Origin: Hormoscilla sp. GUM202
GTDB taxonomy: Bacteria; Cyanobacteriota; Cyanobacteriia; Cyanobacteriales; Desertifilaceae
Assembly (NCBI GenBank): GCA_005518205.2
Contig: RFFC02000011.1
Location: forward strand, 124,001 to 188,000
Length of the DNA stretch: 64,000 nucleotides
Direction of reading: 5' to 3'
Shown: positions 1-9,707 of the stretch, one piece after another
Position numbering within the stretch: the stretch's first letter is position 1
Layout of the letters: each line of letters opens with the position of its first letter
Position numbers and translations under genes: made by a program
Notes under the pieces: model-generated
Told to the model about the DNA's origin: nothing
The model's database searches: none
The model's input: only the letters and a program-made list of their open reading frames with translations

Positions 1-1052
1 TTGAGAACTTTTGATTTCTCTAATAGAGCCTCTGCTGCGAAGTCAGGGAACTGTGTCTGCACTTTTTCCAGATAGTCTAGGGCATATTTCGGCTCCGAGA
101 GTCTTGAGAGGTGCAGCATCCCTCGGGCGGTTATTTTAGCGTCGGGAAACTCTTCTATTAGTTGTTTGTATGCTCCTACGCTATCGTGTTTTTTCCCTCC
201 CAGTTGCAGCCCTCTGCCCGCACGGTAACGATTTACTGGCGTTGCTGGCGCTTTCCTATACGCTACACCGGCTTCTCCGTAGGCTTCTTTTTCCCAGTAA
301 CCAAAGGCGATCGCCTCCCAATCTGCGGCGGTCAGCTGCTCCTTATATTTGCTCACTAGCTGATTGAGGAGCGCTGTATAATCCTGTCTGTAATGGGCAT
401 GTTTTGCCAATAGCAGCAACAGCGGCAGTTGGTCGGTATCCTCTTGAGAGAGTCTTCGGTAGGCCATTTCCACTGTCCCTGGATGGGCCGGAAATTGGGC
501 GATCGCTTTTTCCCAGTATTTCGGATCTGTCGAGCCCAGGGCCAACAGTGCTTCCGCTGCTACTGGGTCTTGGGAGTACCGACGCTGCAAATCTTTCCAG
601 GCCGATATCGCACCCAGGCGATCGCCCATTACCTCGTAAGCTTGGGCGCGTTTGAGAGCGATGTGAGAGCCTAAAACTGGGTAGTCCCGCTCTAGTTTTT
701 CTAGCAGGGCGAGCGCCTTTTGGCCCTGCTGCTGCTCTATCAGGTCTGATGCCAGCAAATAACGAGCGCGGTTGCTCTCAATCGAGCCTGTCTCTTGGGC
801 TAGCGCTTGCAGTTTCTGCTCCCTGTCCTTGGGTGCCAGTTGCACCAACCGACCTATTACCGAATTTTCCCCAATGGGTGTCAGCCGCAACTGCCGCGAC
901 TGCTCAGCCGATGCCGACCATTGAGCCAGCCTTTGGCGTAGTCCATCTACTACTGGCGTTTTGTGTAGGGTTACTCCCATCAACAATACGCCAATACCGG
1001 CACAAGCCGCCCAAGAAACTTTATTATTTCTCTGTCGCTTCTCCTTAAACAT
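1..1052 (-). CDS. Lytic murein transglycosylase (Slt-like), N-terminal part, runs off window
   Basis: The minus-strand frame is open from an ATG at 1052 to the window edge, giving about 350 residues. It starts with a short basic stretch and one hydrophobic segment (about residues 11-25), which suggests a membrane anchor or signal. The rest is helical, TPR-like sequence typical of the superhelical N-terminal part of cyanobacterial soluble lytic transglycosylases, which cleave peptidoglycan in the periplasm. The catalytic SLT domain would lie beyond base 1 and is not seen. The assignment rests on the overall pattern, so a different TPR protein is possible. Confidence 0.7.
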   Translation of the reverse strand, partial: MFKEKRQRNNKVSWAACAGIGVLLMGVTLHKTPVVDGLRQRLAQWSASAEQSRQLRLTPIGENSVIGRLVQLAPKDREQKLQALAQETGSIESNRARYLLASDLIEQQQGQKALALLEKLERDYPVLGSHIALKRAQAYEVMGDRLGAISAWKDLQRRYSQDPVAAEALLALGSTDPKYWEKAIAQFPAHPGTVEMAYRRLSQEDTDQLPLLLLLAKHAHYRQDYTALLNQLVSKYKEQLTAADWEAIAFGYWEKEAYGEAGVAYRKAPATPVNRYRAGRGLQLGGKKHDSVGAYKQLIEEFPDAKITARGMLHLSRLSEPKYALDYLEKVQTQFPDFAAEALLEKSKVL

Positions 1053-1288
1053 GGCTCTTCACACAGAAGGTATACTTCGATCCCCTTGAGACTCTAACAG
1101 TGCTGATAAAGTTCAACCTCTGGGATATCAGGTCTGATTTTTGCTCTTTCCTCTTGACAAAAGCTAAGCTGTTAGATTACAACTATATGGATTTTTCGAG
1201 CTATACTTTTACTCATCAACTCAGCCACGAGCAGCCAATTGGCCCTAATTGTCGCTATTGAGTTTGGTTTCTGACAGCTGCTGCCGAC

Positions 1289-1356
1289 GGGTGTGGTCAA
1301 AACCCGTTGATACGGAGAGCAAACATTCCGTTGCCAACAAATGCATGACCACACCC
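1289..1356. mobile_element. MITE family B, copy 1 (68 bp, 9-bp TSD)
   Basis: The element starts GGGTGTGGTCA and ends with the inverted counterpart TGACCACACCC. It is flanked by the perfect 9-bp direct repeat GCTGCCGAC (1280-1288 and 1357-1365). It has no coding capacity. A longer relative lies at 51476-51635. It sits in the 415-bp spacer between the transglycosylase and pepA (1053-1467), where I see no gene. Confidence 0.8.
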
Positions 1357-1467
1357 GCTGCCGACTTAACTTTTGTTATTAGCTGTCTTATCCCCTCTAA
1401 TAGACGATCTACAATTCGGACTGGCTAGATCCCAGGGCAAACGATCGAAAGAGATACAGATAAACAG

Positions 1468-2949
1468 ATGGAATATAGAGCAATTGACACGCCACGGCTT
1501 AACTGGACTGGGGACGCCCTGGTAATTGGTTTTTTTGAGGATGCCGTTGATTTGACAGGCGATCTCCGGCAGATGGACGAGCGGCTGAACGGGACCATCA
1601 GCGAACTGTTGCAGGAGACGGAATTTAAGGGTAAAGAGGGCACCAGCGCTTGCACGCGCACTGGCGTGCGCGACGGAATCCGCAAAATTATGCTGGTGGG
1701 TATGGGTAAACCAGACTCCCTTAATTTGGATAGCTGGCGTCGTACTGCTGCTACTGGGGCCACTTTGGCGAAAAAGGAACGATGTAAAACCTTGGGGATG
1801 AGCCTGCCAGTGTGGAATGATGACCCAGAGGCCACCACTCAGGCAATAGTAGAAGGTATAGAGTTGGCTTTATACCAGGATAACCGTTTTAAGTCAGAAC
1901 CGGAAGATAAACCGAGCAAATTAGAGCAAATCGATTTGCTCGGGCTTGCCGGTCAGCAAGAGGCCATATCCCGTGGGCAGATTATCTGTTCTGGCGTGTT
2001 CCTGGCACGGCAATTGGTGGCAGCACCGGCAAATGAGGTAACGCCGATAACTTTGGCCCAAACGGCCCAAGACCTGGCCCAAGCCTATGGGATGGATGTA
2101 GAAATCTTGGAACGAGAAGATTGTGAAAAGTTGGGGATGGGTGCGTTTTTGGGTGTAGCGAAGGCTTCGGATCTGCCCCCGAAGTTTATCCACCTCACCT
2201 ATAAGCCTAAAGATACGCCCCGCCGCAAGTTAGCAATTGTGGGCAAAGGTCTGACATTTGACTCTGGCGGTTATAATATTAAAGTTAGCGGTAGCGGCAT
2301 TGAAATGATGAAGATCGACATGGGTGGAGCTGGGGCTACCCTCGGTGCAGCAAAAGCTATTGGTCAGCTCAAACCTGATGTTGAGGTTCACTTCATTTCA
2401 GCAGCAACTGAGAATATGATTAGTGGTCATGGAATTCACCCAGGAGACATTCTTAAGGCTTCTAATGACAAGACGATCGAGGTTAACAACACTGATGCGG
2501 AAGGGCGTCTAACTCTAGCAGATGCTTTGGTGTTTGCGGAAAAGCTCTCACCAGATGCTATTGTAGATCTGGCGACCCTGACAGGTGCCTGTGTGGTTGC
2601 TTTGGGCAATGATATTGGCGGGATGTGGAGTACAGACGAGACTTTAGCACAAGAGCTGAGTTCTGCTGCTGAAATTTCAGGTGAAAAGTTCTGGCGCATG
2701 CCAATGGAGGAGAAGTATTTTGAAGGCATGAAGTCCGTGGTTGCTGATCTGAAAAATGCTGGTCCACGTCCTGGTGGTTCGATTACTGCCGCCCTGTTTT
2801 TGCAGCAATTTGTTAAGGAGACTCCTTGGGTACATTTAGACATCGCTGGACCGGTTTGGACAGATAAGGAAAATGGCTACAATGGCGTTGGCGCTACGGG
2901 TTTCCCGGTCCGGACTCTGGTAAATTGGGTGATAGCTGAGACTGATTAG
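1468..2949 (+). CDS. pepA: Leucyl aminopeptidase (M17)
   Basis: This 493-aa protein is full length for the family. It is a cytosolic two-metal exopeptidase that removes N-terminal residues from peptides. The C-terminal catalytic half holds the metal-binding segment [10 protein letters not shown] (about residue 259) and the family signature NTDAEGRL (about residue 340). The N-terminal macro-like half shows the usual lower conservation. The ATG follows a non-coding spacer and there is no in-frame upstream alternative of note. It is followed by hairpins (2952-3026), so it is probably monocistronic. Confidence 0.95.
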   Translation: MEYRAIDTPRLNWTGDALVIGFFEDAVDLTGDLRQMDERLNGTISELLQETEFKGKEGTSACTRTGVRDGIRKIMLVGMGKPDSLNLDSWRRTAATGATLAKKERCKTLGMSLPVWNDDPEATTQAIVEGIELALYQDNRFKSEPEDKPSKLEQIDLLGLAGQQEAISRGQIICSGVFLARQLVAAPANEVTPITLAQTAQDLAQAYGMDVEILEREDCEKLGMGAFLGVAKASDLPPKFIHLTYKPKDTPRRKLAIVGKGLTFDSGGYNIKVSGSGIEMMKIDMGGAGATLGAAKAIGQLKPDVEVHFISAATENMISGHGIHPGDILKASNDKTIEVNNTDAEGRLTLADALVFAEKLSPDAIVDLATLTGACVVALGNDIGGMWSTDETLAQELSSAAEISGEKFWRMPMEEKYFEGMKSVVADLKNAGPRPGGSITAALFLQQFVKETPWVHLDIAGPVWTDKENGYNGVGATGFPVRTLVNWVIAETD

Positions 2950-2951
2950 TA

Positions 2952-3026
2952 CGCGATGTCTCTTGGGTAGTGCGAGTAGCGCTCCTAAGAGACATCGTAG
3001 GGGGGCGATCGCGGCGATCGCCCCTT
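2952..3026 (+). terminator. Two hairpins after pepA
   Basis: Just after the pepA stop is an imperfect inverted repeat (2954-2991, arms like GATGTCTCTT and AAGAGACATC). It is followed by a HIP1-based hairpin at about 3002-3024 (GGGGCGATCG, 3-nt loop, CGATCGCCCC). There is no strong T-tract, so termination is inferred from position and fold only. Confidence 0.4.
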
Positions 3027-3361
3027 CCTCATCAGGCTCTATTCTGTCCCAGACAACACCTAGATCCAAAAAGTCAGCCACGCGAGTAGCTAGAACAGGA
3101 GATATCCGTTATAAAAACACCGATGGCTCAGAACGAACCGAAACAGTTTCAAGAGATACGCTTTTAGACAGGAAATCTCTTGATTCCCTTAGCATGAAGC
3201 CGATCGCGCGAGCGCATCCGCCAAAAATGCTTGATAGTGACAAGGTCAGGGAGCATATGGTAGGAATGACTAGCCAGAGAATCATTGTTGACGATGACTT
3301 TGATTGTCGAGCTTTTGAAGCTCATTATTGAGGCAGTCCCTCGTCTGAGAAGTTTAAACTC
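3027..3361. other. No convincing gene; upstream region of the nuclease–Argonaute pair
   Basis: A 122-aa plus-strand frame (2963-3331) crosses the hairpins and has no recognisable domain, so I do not call it a gene. The stretch may hold the promoter of the nuclease–Argonaute unit. I see no clear -35/-10 pair and no ribosome binding site before the ATG at 3362. Confidence 0.3.
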
Positions 3362-4180
3362 ATGCATAAAATTTGGCAATTTGCCAGTTATAATCTCTGG
3401 TCTTTGTTTTCTTCACCAGTAGGACAGGAATACTGGCACTGTGATATGAAGCGGGGTTTCACTAAGGCTCGCAAGAAAGAACCCCAAGTTAAAGCGCTCT
3501 TGGAGCAAGACAACACAGCTCAGCGGATTGGCATTCTCGCCCAAAAGGGGGTTTACGAGTTTCATCAGAATCCCCCGATCTTGTATCGAAAAGATGCTGT
3601 CGAGCAAGTGGCAGAGATTTTGCAATTATCTCAAGAGTCAGCTACAGTTCAGGCGCGAGTGACTGCCATCCTCAAAAAGTACCGTGAAAATCCTATTCTC
3701 CTTGGGAAGAACATCGTCAAGCTGATCCGAGGTGATGAGGGATATCCCAAACCTATTTTAATCAAGCAGGGGAACTATCTCTTTAAGCTCTTTGCGGCGA
3801 TCGACTGTATTTTTACTGAGCCTGACGGCACGCTGCATATTTTAGACTTCAAGACGGGTAAATCAGATTTTGACCGCCGACAGGCATTTGTTTACCTGCT
3901 AGCCGCCTGCTATCTATATCCGCAACAACCAGCGATCGCCTCTTTCTATAATTTGGAAACTGGTAAGGCGTCTGAGGATATTAAGGCGACAAATGCCCAA
4001 CTGCAAGCCATCCAGAGTGAGTTGACGCAAATAGCCAAACAGCATCAGCAAGATTTGAGACGTTACCGACAAAACCCTGCTTGCTTCGCGGAAGTTTTTC
4101 CGCCAAACCCAGGTTTTGCTTGTCGGTACTGCGCCTTTAATTCCATTTGTAAATTTTCTGTTTCTGAGGTTTCCGCATGA
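3362..4180 (+). CDS. Cas4-like PD-(D/E)XK nuclease linked to Argonaute
   Basis: This 272-aa protein has the PD-(D/E)XK core: a G-x-x-x-H-like segment near residues 57-68, Asp148 (AAIDCIF) and Asp162-x-Lys164 (LDFKTGK). Four Cys could hold an Fe-S cluster as in Cas4 and AddB: Cys27 and a C-terminal trio at 254, 257 and 263 (CRYC and a following C). The protein would therefore be a DNA nuclease. Its TGA overlaps the Argonaute ATG by 4 bases (ATGA), so the two are translationally coupled. There is no cas1, cas2 or CRISPR array nearby, which argues for a role with Argonaute rather than in CRISPR adaptation. The substrate is unknown. Confidence 0.8.
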   Translation: MHKIWQFASYNLWSLFSSPVGQEYWHCDMKRGFTKARKKEPQVKALLEQDNTAQRIGILAQKGVYEFHQNPPILYRKDAVEQVAEILQLSQESATVQARVTAILKKYRENPILLGKNIVKLIRGDEGYPKPILIKQGNYLFKLFAAIDCIFTEPDGTLHILDFKTGKSDFDRRQAFVYLLAACYLYPQQPAIASFYNLETGKASEDIKATNAQLQAIQSELTQIAKQHQQDLRRYRQNPACFAEVFPPNPGFACRYCAFNSICKFSVSEVSA

Positions 4181-6219
4181 CTACTCAAGTTCAAGTCCAG
4201 ACATCTCCCATCTTTTTAAGTGAGATTTTCCCCCTAACTATCTCGCAGCCGAATTTAATTTGTTTTAGACTGACACCTGAAGTGGAACAGCAGGAGGGAA
4301 ACCGCTTAGCTTTCCGGTTTAGTCGCCAGTTTCCCGATCTAGTTGTTATCTGGAAAAAATCATATTTTTGGATTTTAGCCAAACCAGGTAGTACTATGCC
4401 AGACCCAGCTGAGTTTAAAAAGGCACTAGAAAATATCGAAGAAGAGTTAAAAGATGAGATTGGCGATCGCTACTGGTCATTTCAATGGGTGCGCGAGCCA
4501 AAGACAACTCCTTTAATTATAGCTCAACTGGCCGTTCAAGTCTTAAGGGAAACGAAATTAGATCGACCTGTGGTTTTCTCTGACAAAGGAGTTGAAGTCA
4601 GGCGCAAGGTAGATATTTGGTCAGAAACCATCGAACTCGACGATCGATTGCAGCCTGCTGTAACTCTAACGATTAGCAGCAGTATACTCTACCAGGGAAA
4701 CTTGGCTGATTTCTATGAGAATCATCCCTTCCGGCAAAATTATCAAGAACTTTTAATTGATTTGAAAGTTCTTGACTTGGAATCTGGAGGTAGCGGTACT
4801 ATTAGCGCCATTGTCGGCAAAATTGGAGAACACCGGGAAAAATTAATCGCAAAGGCGACAGGTGCAGTCAGCAAACAAGCACTGCGAGATGCGCCTGACA
4901 ATCAACCCTTGGTGGGGGTAAAATTTGGCAAGAATGGGAAGCTGTATCACTATGGGATGGCGGCTTTACGTCCTTGCGTAACCCCTGAAACAGCTGCGCG
5001 TTTTGAGGTAGAATATGGAAAGTTGCTCAAGGAAAGTAAAATTTCCCACTCACAGCGGCAACAACTATTGGTTGACTCCAAGGTTATAGCTGACAAAGCA
5101 CTAGCAGCCTATGGATTTAAGCTACAGCGTAGTATCAACAGCAAAGATTTCCTATCTTTGTTCTGGCAACCATCGACTCCCCTACAGCAAACTCCACTTC
5201 TTTTCGGAAAAAATGTTACTCGCGCATCAGGTGAAATTCTCAAGGGTTTGTCTAAAGGAGGTGTTTATCGCTGTCACGATGAATACCGAGATAATCGGCG
5301 ACCAATCCGCATTGCAGCTCTGAAATTATACGATGGCAAGCTGACTCCATTTCTCAAGAAAGTTCAAGAACAGCTAAAACGCTATGGTTTTGAGAGCGAA
5401 ATTATTAATAAGATGCCCTTGTCAGTCAATGATTTGAGTGCAGAAAAGGCAAAAGCTGAAGTCGAGAAAGCGCTTGAAAAATTGCTTGTGCCGACCCCTG
5501 ACATTGTTTTGACCTTTTTGCCCGAGAGCGATCGCCACGCCGATCGGGAAGAGGACGGCAGTCTATATTATTGGGTATACTCGCGGTTGCTTCGACGCAG
5601 GATCGCCAGCCAAGTGATTTATGAGGATACCTTGAAGGTGCAAATCAACTACGTTCTCAATCAGGTGATTCCAGGGGTTCTGGCAAAACTGGGGAACTTG
5701 CCTTTCATTCTAGCTGAACCTTTAGAGGTCGCCGATTATTTCGTGGGCTTGGATATTTCCCGAATTGCAAAAAAGAAAGTATCCGGAAGTCAAAATGCCT
5801 GTGCAAGTATTCGTCTCTATGGACGACGAGGAGAATTCATTCGCTACCATCTGGAAGATGCGATAATTGAAGGAGAAGAAATTCCGGCACGGCTTTTGAA
5901 CACCTTGCTACCCGCACCTCAACTCCAAGGCAAGACTGTTCTGCTCTACAGGGACGGACCTTTTTGTGGCAATGAAGTTGATAATTTAGTAAAATGGCAA
6001 AAGGCAATTGACTCGAAGTTTATTTTAGTGGAGTGCATAAAGGATGGCGTTCCTCGACTGTACAATCTGAACCAGAAAGTATTGACTGCACCGAAAAAGG
6101 GATTGGCACTTCGCAAATCCTTACGGGAAGCTATTGTCATAACGACTGAGGTTTCTGCTAATGTTGGTTTGGCGCGTCCCCTGCGTTTGACCGTGGGTGT
6201 AATTAAAAGTGACACTTAG
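4177..6219 (+). pseudogene. Long prokaryotic Argonaute, 5' part, interrupted by IS
   Basis: The open frame is 680 aa, but the last 7 residues come from the IS end starting at 6195. Genuine Argonaute residues are 1-673: N-terminal and linker regions, a MID region at about 400-500, and PIWI from about 515. Three PIWI catalytic residues are visible: Asp526 (FVGLDIS), a Glu finger at 567/568 (GEEIPAR) and Asp593 (LYRDGPF). The fourth Asp and the C-terminal end lie beyond the IS (8226-8421). Rejoined at the 9-bp duplication, the protein is 737 aa, about the length of the cyanobacterial SeAgo. Long pAgos of this kind are DNA-guided nucleases acting on invading DNA. The truncated form is probably inactive. 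Confidence 0.88.
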
Positions 6220-6365
6220 GCATTATTAACCGGTCCGGGGGTTTTACCTCTGTATGACCGGCGGTATCAGATCTCCGCCAGTGATGGCCAGTGGATGGAA
6301 CCACTTCTTAGGTGAATTCTGCCTTGACCCTTGAGATTTTTTTACCCTTATGTTATATAATTATT

Positions 6366-6515
6366 ATAGCAGTTCTCAGATTAATGTGATATGCGATTGG
6401 TGAGATTGCTTCGGGGGGTTAACTCTATGAAAGCATAAGTTGAGCGCGGTCATCCCCCTCGCAATGACTTGCTAGGCGATCGAAAATATACCACATCAAT
6501 TTGAGAAATGCAATA
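6366..6515. repeat. MITE family D, copy inside IS
   Basis: The ends are TATAGCAGTTCTCA and the inverted-like TTGAGAAATGCAATA. The internal sequence resembles the copy at 53926-54115, including a C-rich tract followed by CTCGCAATGAC. It lies between the IS left end and the transposase start. No ORF. Confidence 0.6.
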
Positions 6516-6541
6516 TAAGTTTACTATGGAGCTAAAGTCCT

Positions 6542-7918
6542 ATGTCTGAATTCATGAATCATAATCAAACGGTTGAACTAACCAGTAGCGCTTATGAATT
6601 AGCTCTAAGATTGCAGGCTCATCCCAATATATCAGCTCGTGTTTTATCTATTTTAGATCTTGTTGAAAATCCGGATGATAATTGTGAAACAGCGAGCTTT
6701 GCGGAATTAGAAGTTGTCTCGGAACTCCAAAAACTGGGAAATGATGCTCTTCAAGATTGGGCCAATTCCCAAGAGAAAAAAAAAGCCTTAGCTTGTGAGA
6801 AATCTCCTGAGATGCGCCGTCAGAGAAAAAAGCAACTATATTGGTATAGCCTGTTCGGAACTATCCAAGTTATAGAACAAACATTTATTTGCGTAAAAAC
6901 GGAAAAAGTATTTAGACCGTTTTCATCATCGGCCCAAATACATTGTCGAGGTTATTCTTTACCATTACAACGAGCAATTACAGATTTTGGAGCCGATGTA
7001 TCTTTTGGAAAAATCCCTGAAAAGCTCAAAGAACATTACGGTATAACTGTACCGATTAGTTCGGCACAAGCGATTACTCAAAAACATGCACATGCGGTTA
7101 AACTATCTCAAAATTTAGCATCCGAAATCCCCCATCGAGATGGAGTAGATCAGATAATTACAGAAATGGATGGCACGATGATTCCAATTGTGAACACGAC
7201 GCCAGCAACCGATGATGTTCAAATTGTCGATCGCCGAAAAAACCGAAAGCTTAGTTGGAAAGAAGCTCGCCTATCACTTGTGGAAATTCCTGGCCAAAAA
7301 CAGTCACTTATTGGAGGTACAGTAGGTACTGTTAATGATGCAGGAAACCAATTACTGCATAGTGCAATTCGGGCTGGTATAGGTAGCAATACTAAAGTTC
7401 ATGCCATTGGAGATGGAGCCAGTTGGATTGTTAATCAGGTAAGGCGCTTGTTTGGAGAACGTGCTAGCTATCTAATAGATTTTTATCATCTGTGTGAATA
7501 TTTAGCCGCCGCTGCTCCTGGAAATGAACAGCAACAAAAAAAATGGTTGAAACAACAAAAGCAAGATCTCAAAAAAAATCAGCTCCTCAAAGTATTAAAG
7601 AATTTATCAACTCGTATGGAACCAGAACATCTAGCTGATAAATTTGCTCCCGTCCGAGTTTGTACACGATACATCAAAAACCGGCTTGAATACTTAGACT
7701 ACAAAAGTGCTATTGATGCTGATTTACCAATTGGCTCTGGAGAAATTGAGAGCGCACATCGTTATGTAATTCAAAACCGTTTGAAATTAACAGGTTCTTG
7801 GTGGACAGTTGAAAAAGCTGATGATATGTTAGCTTTAAGGATATTAAGAGTTAATAATGATTGGCAATCCTATTGGTTCAATTATTATCAAGAGACTCCC
7901 CTCATCGGCGCCGTCTAA
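6542..7918 (+). CDS. Transposase, ISKra4/ISLre2-type (copy 1)
   Basis: This 458-aa DDE transposase shows the expected acidic residues in EMDGTMI, IGDGASW and the C-terminal LPIGSGEIES block. It is nearly identical in its C-terminal half to the transposase of the inverted copy at 13068-14447. It looks intact, so the element could still move or be excised. No frameshift is seen. Confidence 0.88.
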   Translation: MSEFMNHNQTVELTSSAYELALRLQAHPNISARVLSILDLVENPDDNCETASFAELEVVSELQKLGNDALQDWANSQEKKKALACEKSPEMRRQRKKQLYWYSLFGTIQVIEQTFICVKTEKVFRPFSSSAQIHCRGYSLPLQRAITDFGADVSFGKIPEKLKEHYGITVPISSAQAITQKHAHAVKLSQNLASEIPHRDGVDQIITEMDGTMIPIVNTTPATDDVQIVDRRKNRKLSWKEARLSLVEIPGQKQSLIGGTVGTVNDAGNQLLHSAIRAGIGSNTKVHAIGDGASWIVNQVRRLFGERASYLIDFYHLCEYLAAAAPGNEQQQKKWLKQQKQDLKKNQLLKVLKNLSTRMEPEHLADKFAPVRVCTRYIKNRLEYLDYKSAIDADLPIGSGEIESAHRYVIQNRLKLTGSWWTVEKADDMLALRILRVNNDWQSYWFNYYQETPLIGAV

Positions 7919-7989
7919 CAGTTATTGAGACTCTCACCAGTCACCAGACGACCATCATTTTTCTGCCATGAGAGCGCTCTGAACATATA

Positions 7990-8097
7990 TATAGCATTTA
8001 TCAAATAAGTGTGATATTTGGGTAAATCGCTGAAAACCTTATCCTGTCTGAATTTCATCGCACCATGTTATATCACATCAATTTGAGAAACGCAATA
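7990..8097. repeat. MITE family D, short copy inside IS
   Basis: The ends TATAGCATTTATCAAAT and ATTTGAGAAACGCAATA form an imperfect inverted repeat of the same type as at 6366-6515 and 53926-54115. It lies between the transposase stop and the right end of the IS. No ORF. Confidence 0.5.
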
Positions 8098-8225
8098 ATA
8101 TAAATCTCGGGGGTCAATATTGCCAGATATTCACTGGCGATATTAACGCTTGATCCTACCAATTAGTTTTGATGACATCGCCGGTTCATGATTGAGTGTC
8201 ACTTTTAATTACACCCTTTGACCGT

Positions 8226-8421
8226 ACATGATCGAGGACACCAAGCATCCATCGAAACTGTAGTAGAAGCTACCCTGAAACTGACATTGTTGCATCATGG
8301 CGCGTTAAAATCGCCACGCTTGCCCATGCCACTCTATGGATCCGATCGCATGGCTTATCTGCGGTTACACGGGATTTATCCCACCGGCATGCTGGAGGGC
8401 GATCGGCAGTTTTGGCTATAG
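8226..8421 (+). pseudogene. Argonaute, 3' part (C-terminal PIWI)
   Basis: After the second copy of the 9-bp duplication the frame continues exactly where residue 673 was cut off, adding 64 residues to a TAG at 8421. The segment contains PLYGSDRMAYL. Its Asp (residue 713 of the rejoined protein, 25 from the end) sits where the fourth PIWI catalytic Asp is found in Argonautes such as that of Thermus thermophilus. It ends with an aromatic-rich tail and a terminal Leu, whose carboxylate normally helps bind the guide 5' end. It lacks its own start and signals. Confidence 0.88.
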
Positions 8422-8471
8422 TAGAGCGATTTTTCTCTGTTCGCCCTAAGTAGACAGGTGAAAATAAACAG

Positions 8472-9467
8472 GTTGGGGTCGAGCTAGGAATTGCTTCCCA
8501 ACCCTCCCTTTCAAAACCGGACTTGCGACTTTCACCGCAGGAGGCTCCTGGTTGGTGAGCCGTTGGCTCACGGTAGCCGGTGATTGGATTACTCCGCTCT
8601 GGCCTTATCTTCTGGATTTTTGCCCCTTCTTTTTTTCCCCATTTCGTACAAGCTAAATCCGTCAAGTATCGGGTGGTGAATAACGGGGAATCTGCCAACC
8701 CATTCTGTCATCCTTTCCTAACGTGGTCTCTCCCTGCTGGGCTGAGAACCGCAGCGTTTTACCTCGCTTGAACTTTAGCTTCGTATATATGCCATATGGA
8801 CAAATCCACTGGCACCGTATCTTATTAGAGCTACTTGTCCCTCTGATTTCTCACCATATCCGTCCTACGTCAGCGGCGACCTGGAATCGCAACTTCCCTA
8901 TTTGCAGTTAGCTCGGTTCCAGTTCGCAACCTATCCTGGGCATTACCCCAGGCATTAGCTTCTTAGGACATCCCTCCCCTGCTGCCTTTCGCTTAACATC
9001 TCACTTATCCCCTGGTCGGCAATGCCGGTCCCTGGATTGAACAACAGAGGTTATAACGTTCCATGGAATCCATACGATGCTTTTAGGCCCCTGCATTACC
9101 CCGGGAGGGTTTTTGTGATACGGAGCAGTTATAGACTACAACTGCCCACACCTACCATTACCTTTTGGTCCAGCGTTACAGCCTTATTTCGCTGGTTCAT
9201 ACTAACGAGGCTTATACAGGTTTACTTATCGTTAGCCATGGGCATCTTTCCTAGCGACTTTCCGGCTTAGGCTGCCAGATTGCCTACATTTGAGTCCCTG
9301 CTCTCCACCGCCGGTGATGTCACTCCGCAGCAGTTGGGACCGGTGTACCTTCCGTATCTGAAGGGTGGGGTTTGGACCCACAAGGATTCCACAGTTCCCC
9401 AGCAGATGATACTGGTTTGGGTTGTCACATGTCCATATGGATTTGCTTATACCCTAACGTCTCGCAC
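8472..9467 (-). mobile_element. ORF-less group II intron (minus strand)
   Basis: Read on the minus strand it starts GTGCG at 9467, the usual group II 5' end, and ends in AC at about 8472. A domain-V-like hairpin (GAGCC, GAAAG, AGTCCGGTTT) lies near 8500-8550, followed by a domain-VI-like hairpin. It shares end sequences with the element at 46779-47575. No reverse transcriptase is encoded, and the short frames inside are not real genes. The host site is not a recognisable gene. Mobility or splicing would need a maturase from elsewhere. Confidence 0.75.
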
Positions 9468-9590
9468 AGTCTATGTTATGTTAAGAAGTGTAAACATAAA
9501 TGAACGTCTTTCTGGAAGATGTATGTGGCGGTTGTTAACAAAACTTGACATAGGTTTGTTGAATTACTCCGCTCAGGCAGGAAAAATACG

Positions 9591-9630
9591 CTTGGTTTAG
9601 CCCCAGCATCACCCCTGGCGCTAAACCAAG
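9591..9630. terminator. Perfect hairpin upstream of the kinase gene
   Basis: Arms CTTGGTTTAGC (9591-9601) and GCTAAACCAAG (9620-9630) are perfect inverted repeats with an 18-nt loop, and AAAATTTTT follows on the plus strand. It could be a terminator or a regulatory hairpin ahead of the gene at 9708. Confidence 0.45.
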
Positions 9631-9707
9631 AAAATTTTTGGTGCCAGATCGGGATTTTCCTGGCAAAATGGTAAATAAGCCTAATCGCAACCAGCATCCA
9701 TCGGCCT

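Larger units (their letters stand above)
6195..8216 (+). mobile_element. IS (ISKra4/ISLre2-type) inserted in Argonaute, copy 1
   Basis: This 2022-bp element has terminal inverted repeats beginning GGGTGTAATTAAAAGTGACA at both ends. It is flanked by the perfect 9-bp duplication TTTGACCGT (6186-6194 and 8217-8225). It encodes one transposase (6542-7918). Two MITE-like inserts (6366-6515 and 7990-8097) make it longer than the sister copy at 12838-14730. A 9-bp TSD fits the ISKra4/ISLre2 group, but the exact family is inferred from the transposase motifs. Confidence 0.9.

Noticed and set aside
2963..3331. 122-aa plus-strand frame upstream of the Cas4-like gene
   Set aside because: It runs through two hairpins and a HIP1 palindrome, has no recognisable domain and no clear ribosome binding site.
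3362..4180. CRISPR adaptation Cas4
   Set aside because: No cas1/cas2 or array nearby and the gene is coupled to Argonaute.
8472..9600. Several 60-140 aa frames (for example 8580-8771, 9022-9270, 9280-9600)
   Set aside because: They lie inside a group II intron RNA read on the opposite strand and show no protein-like pattern.
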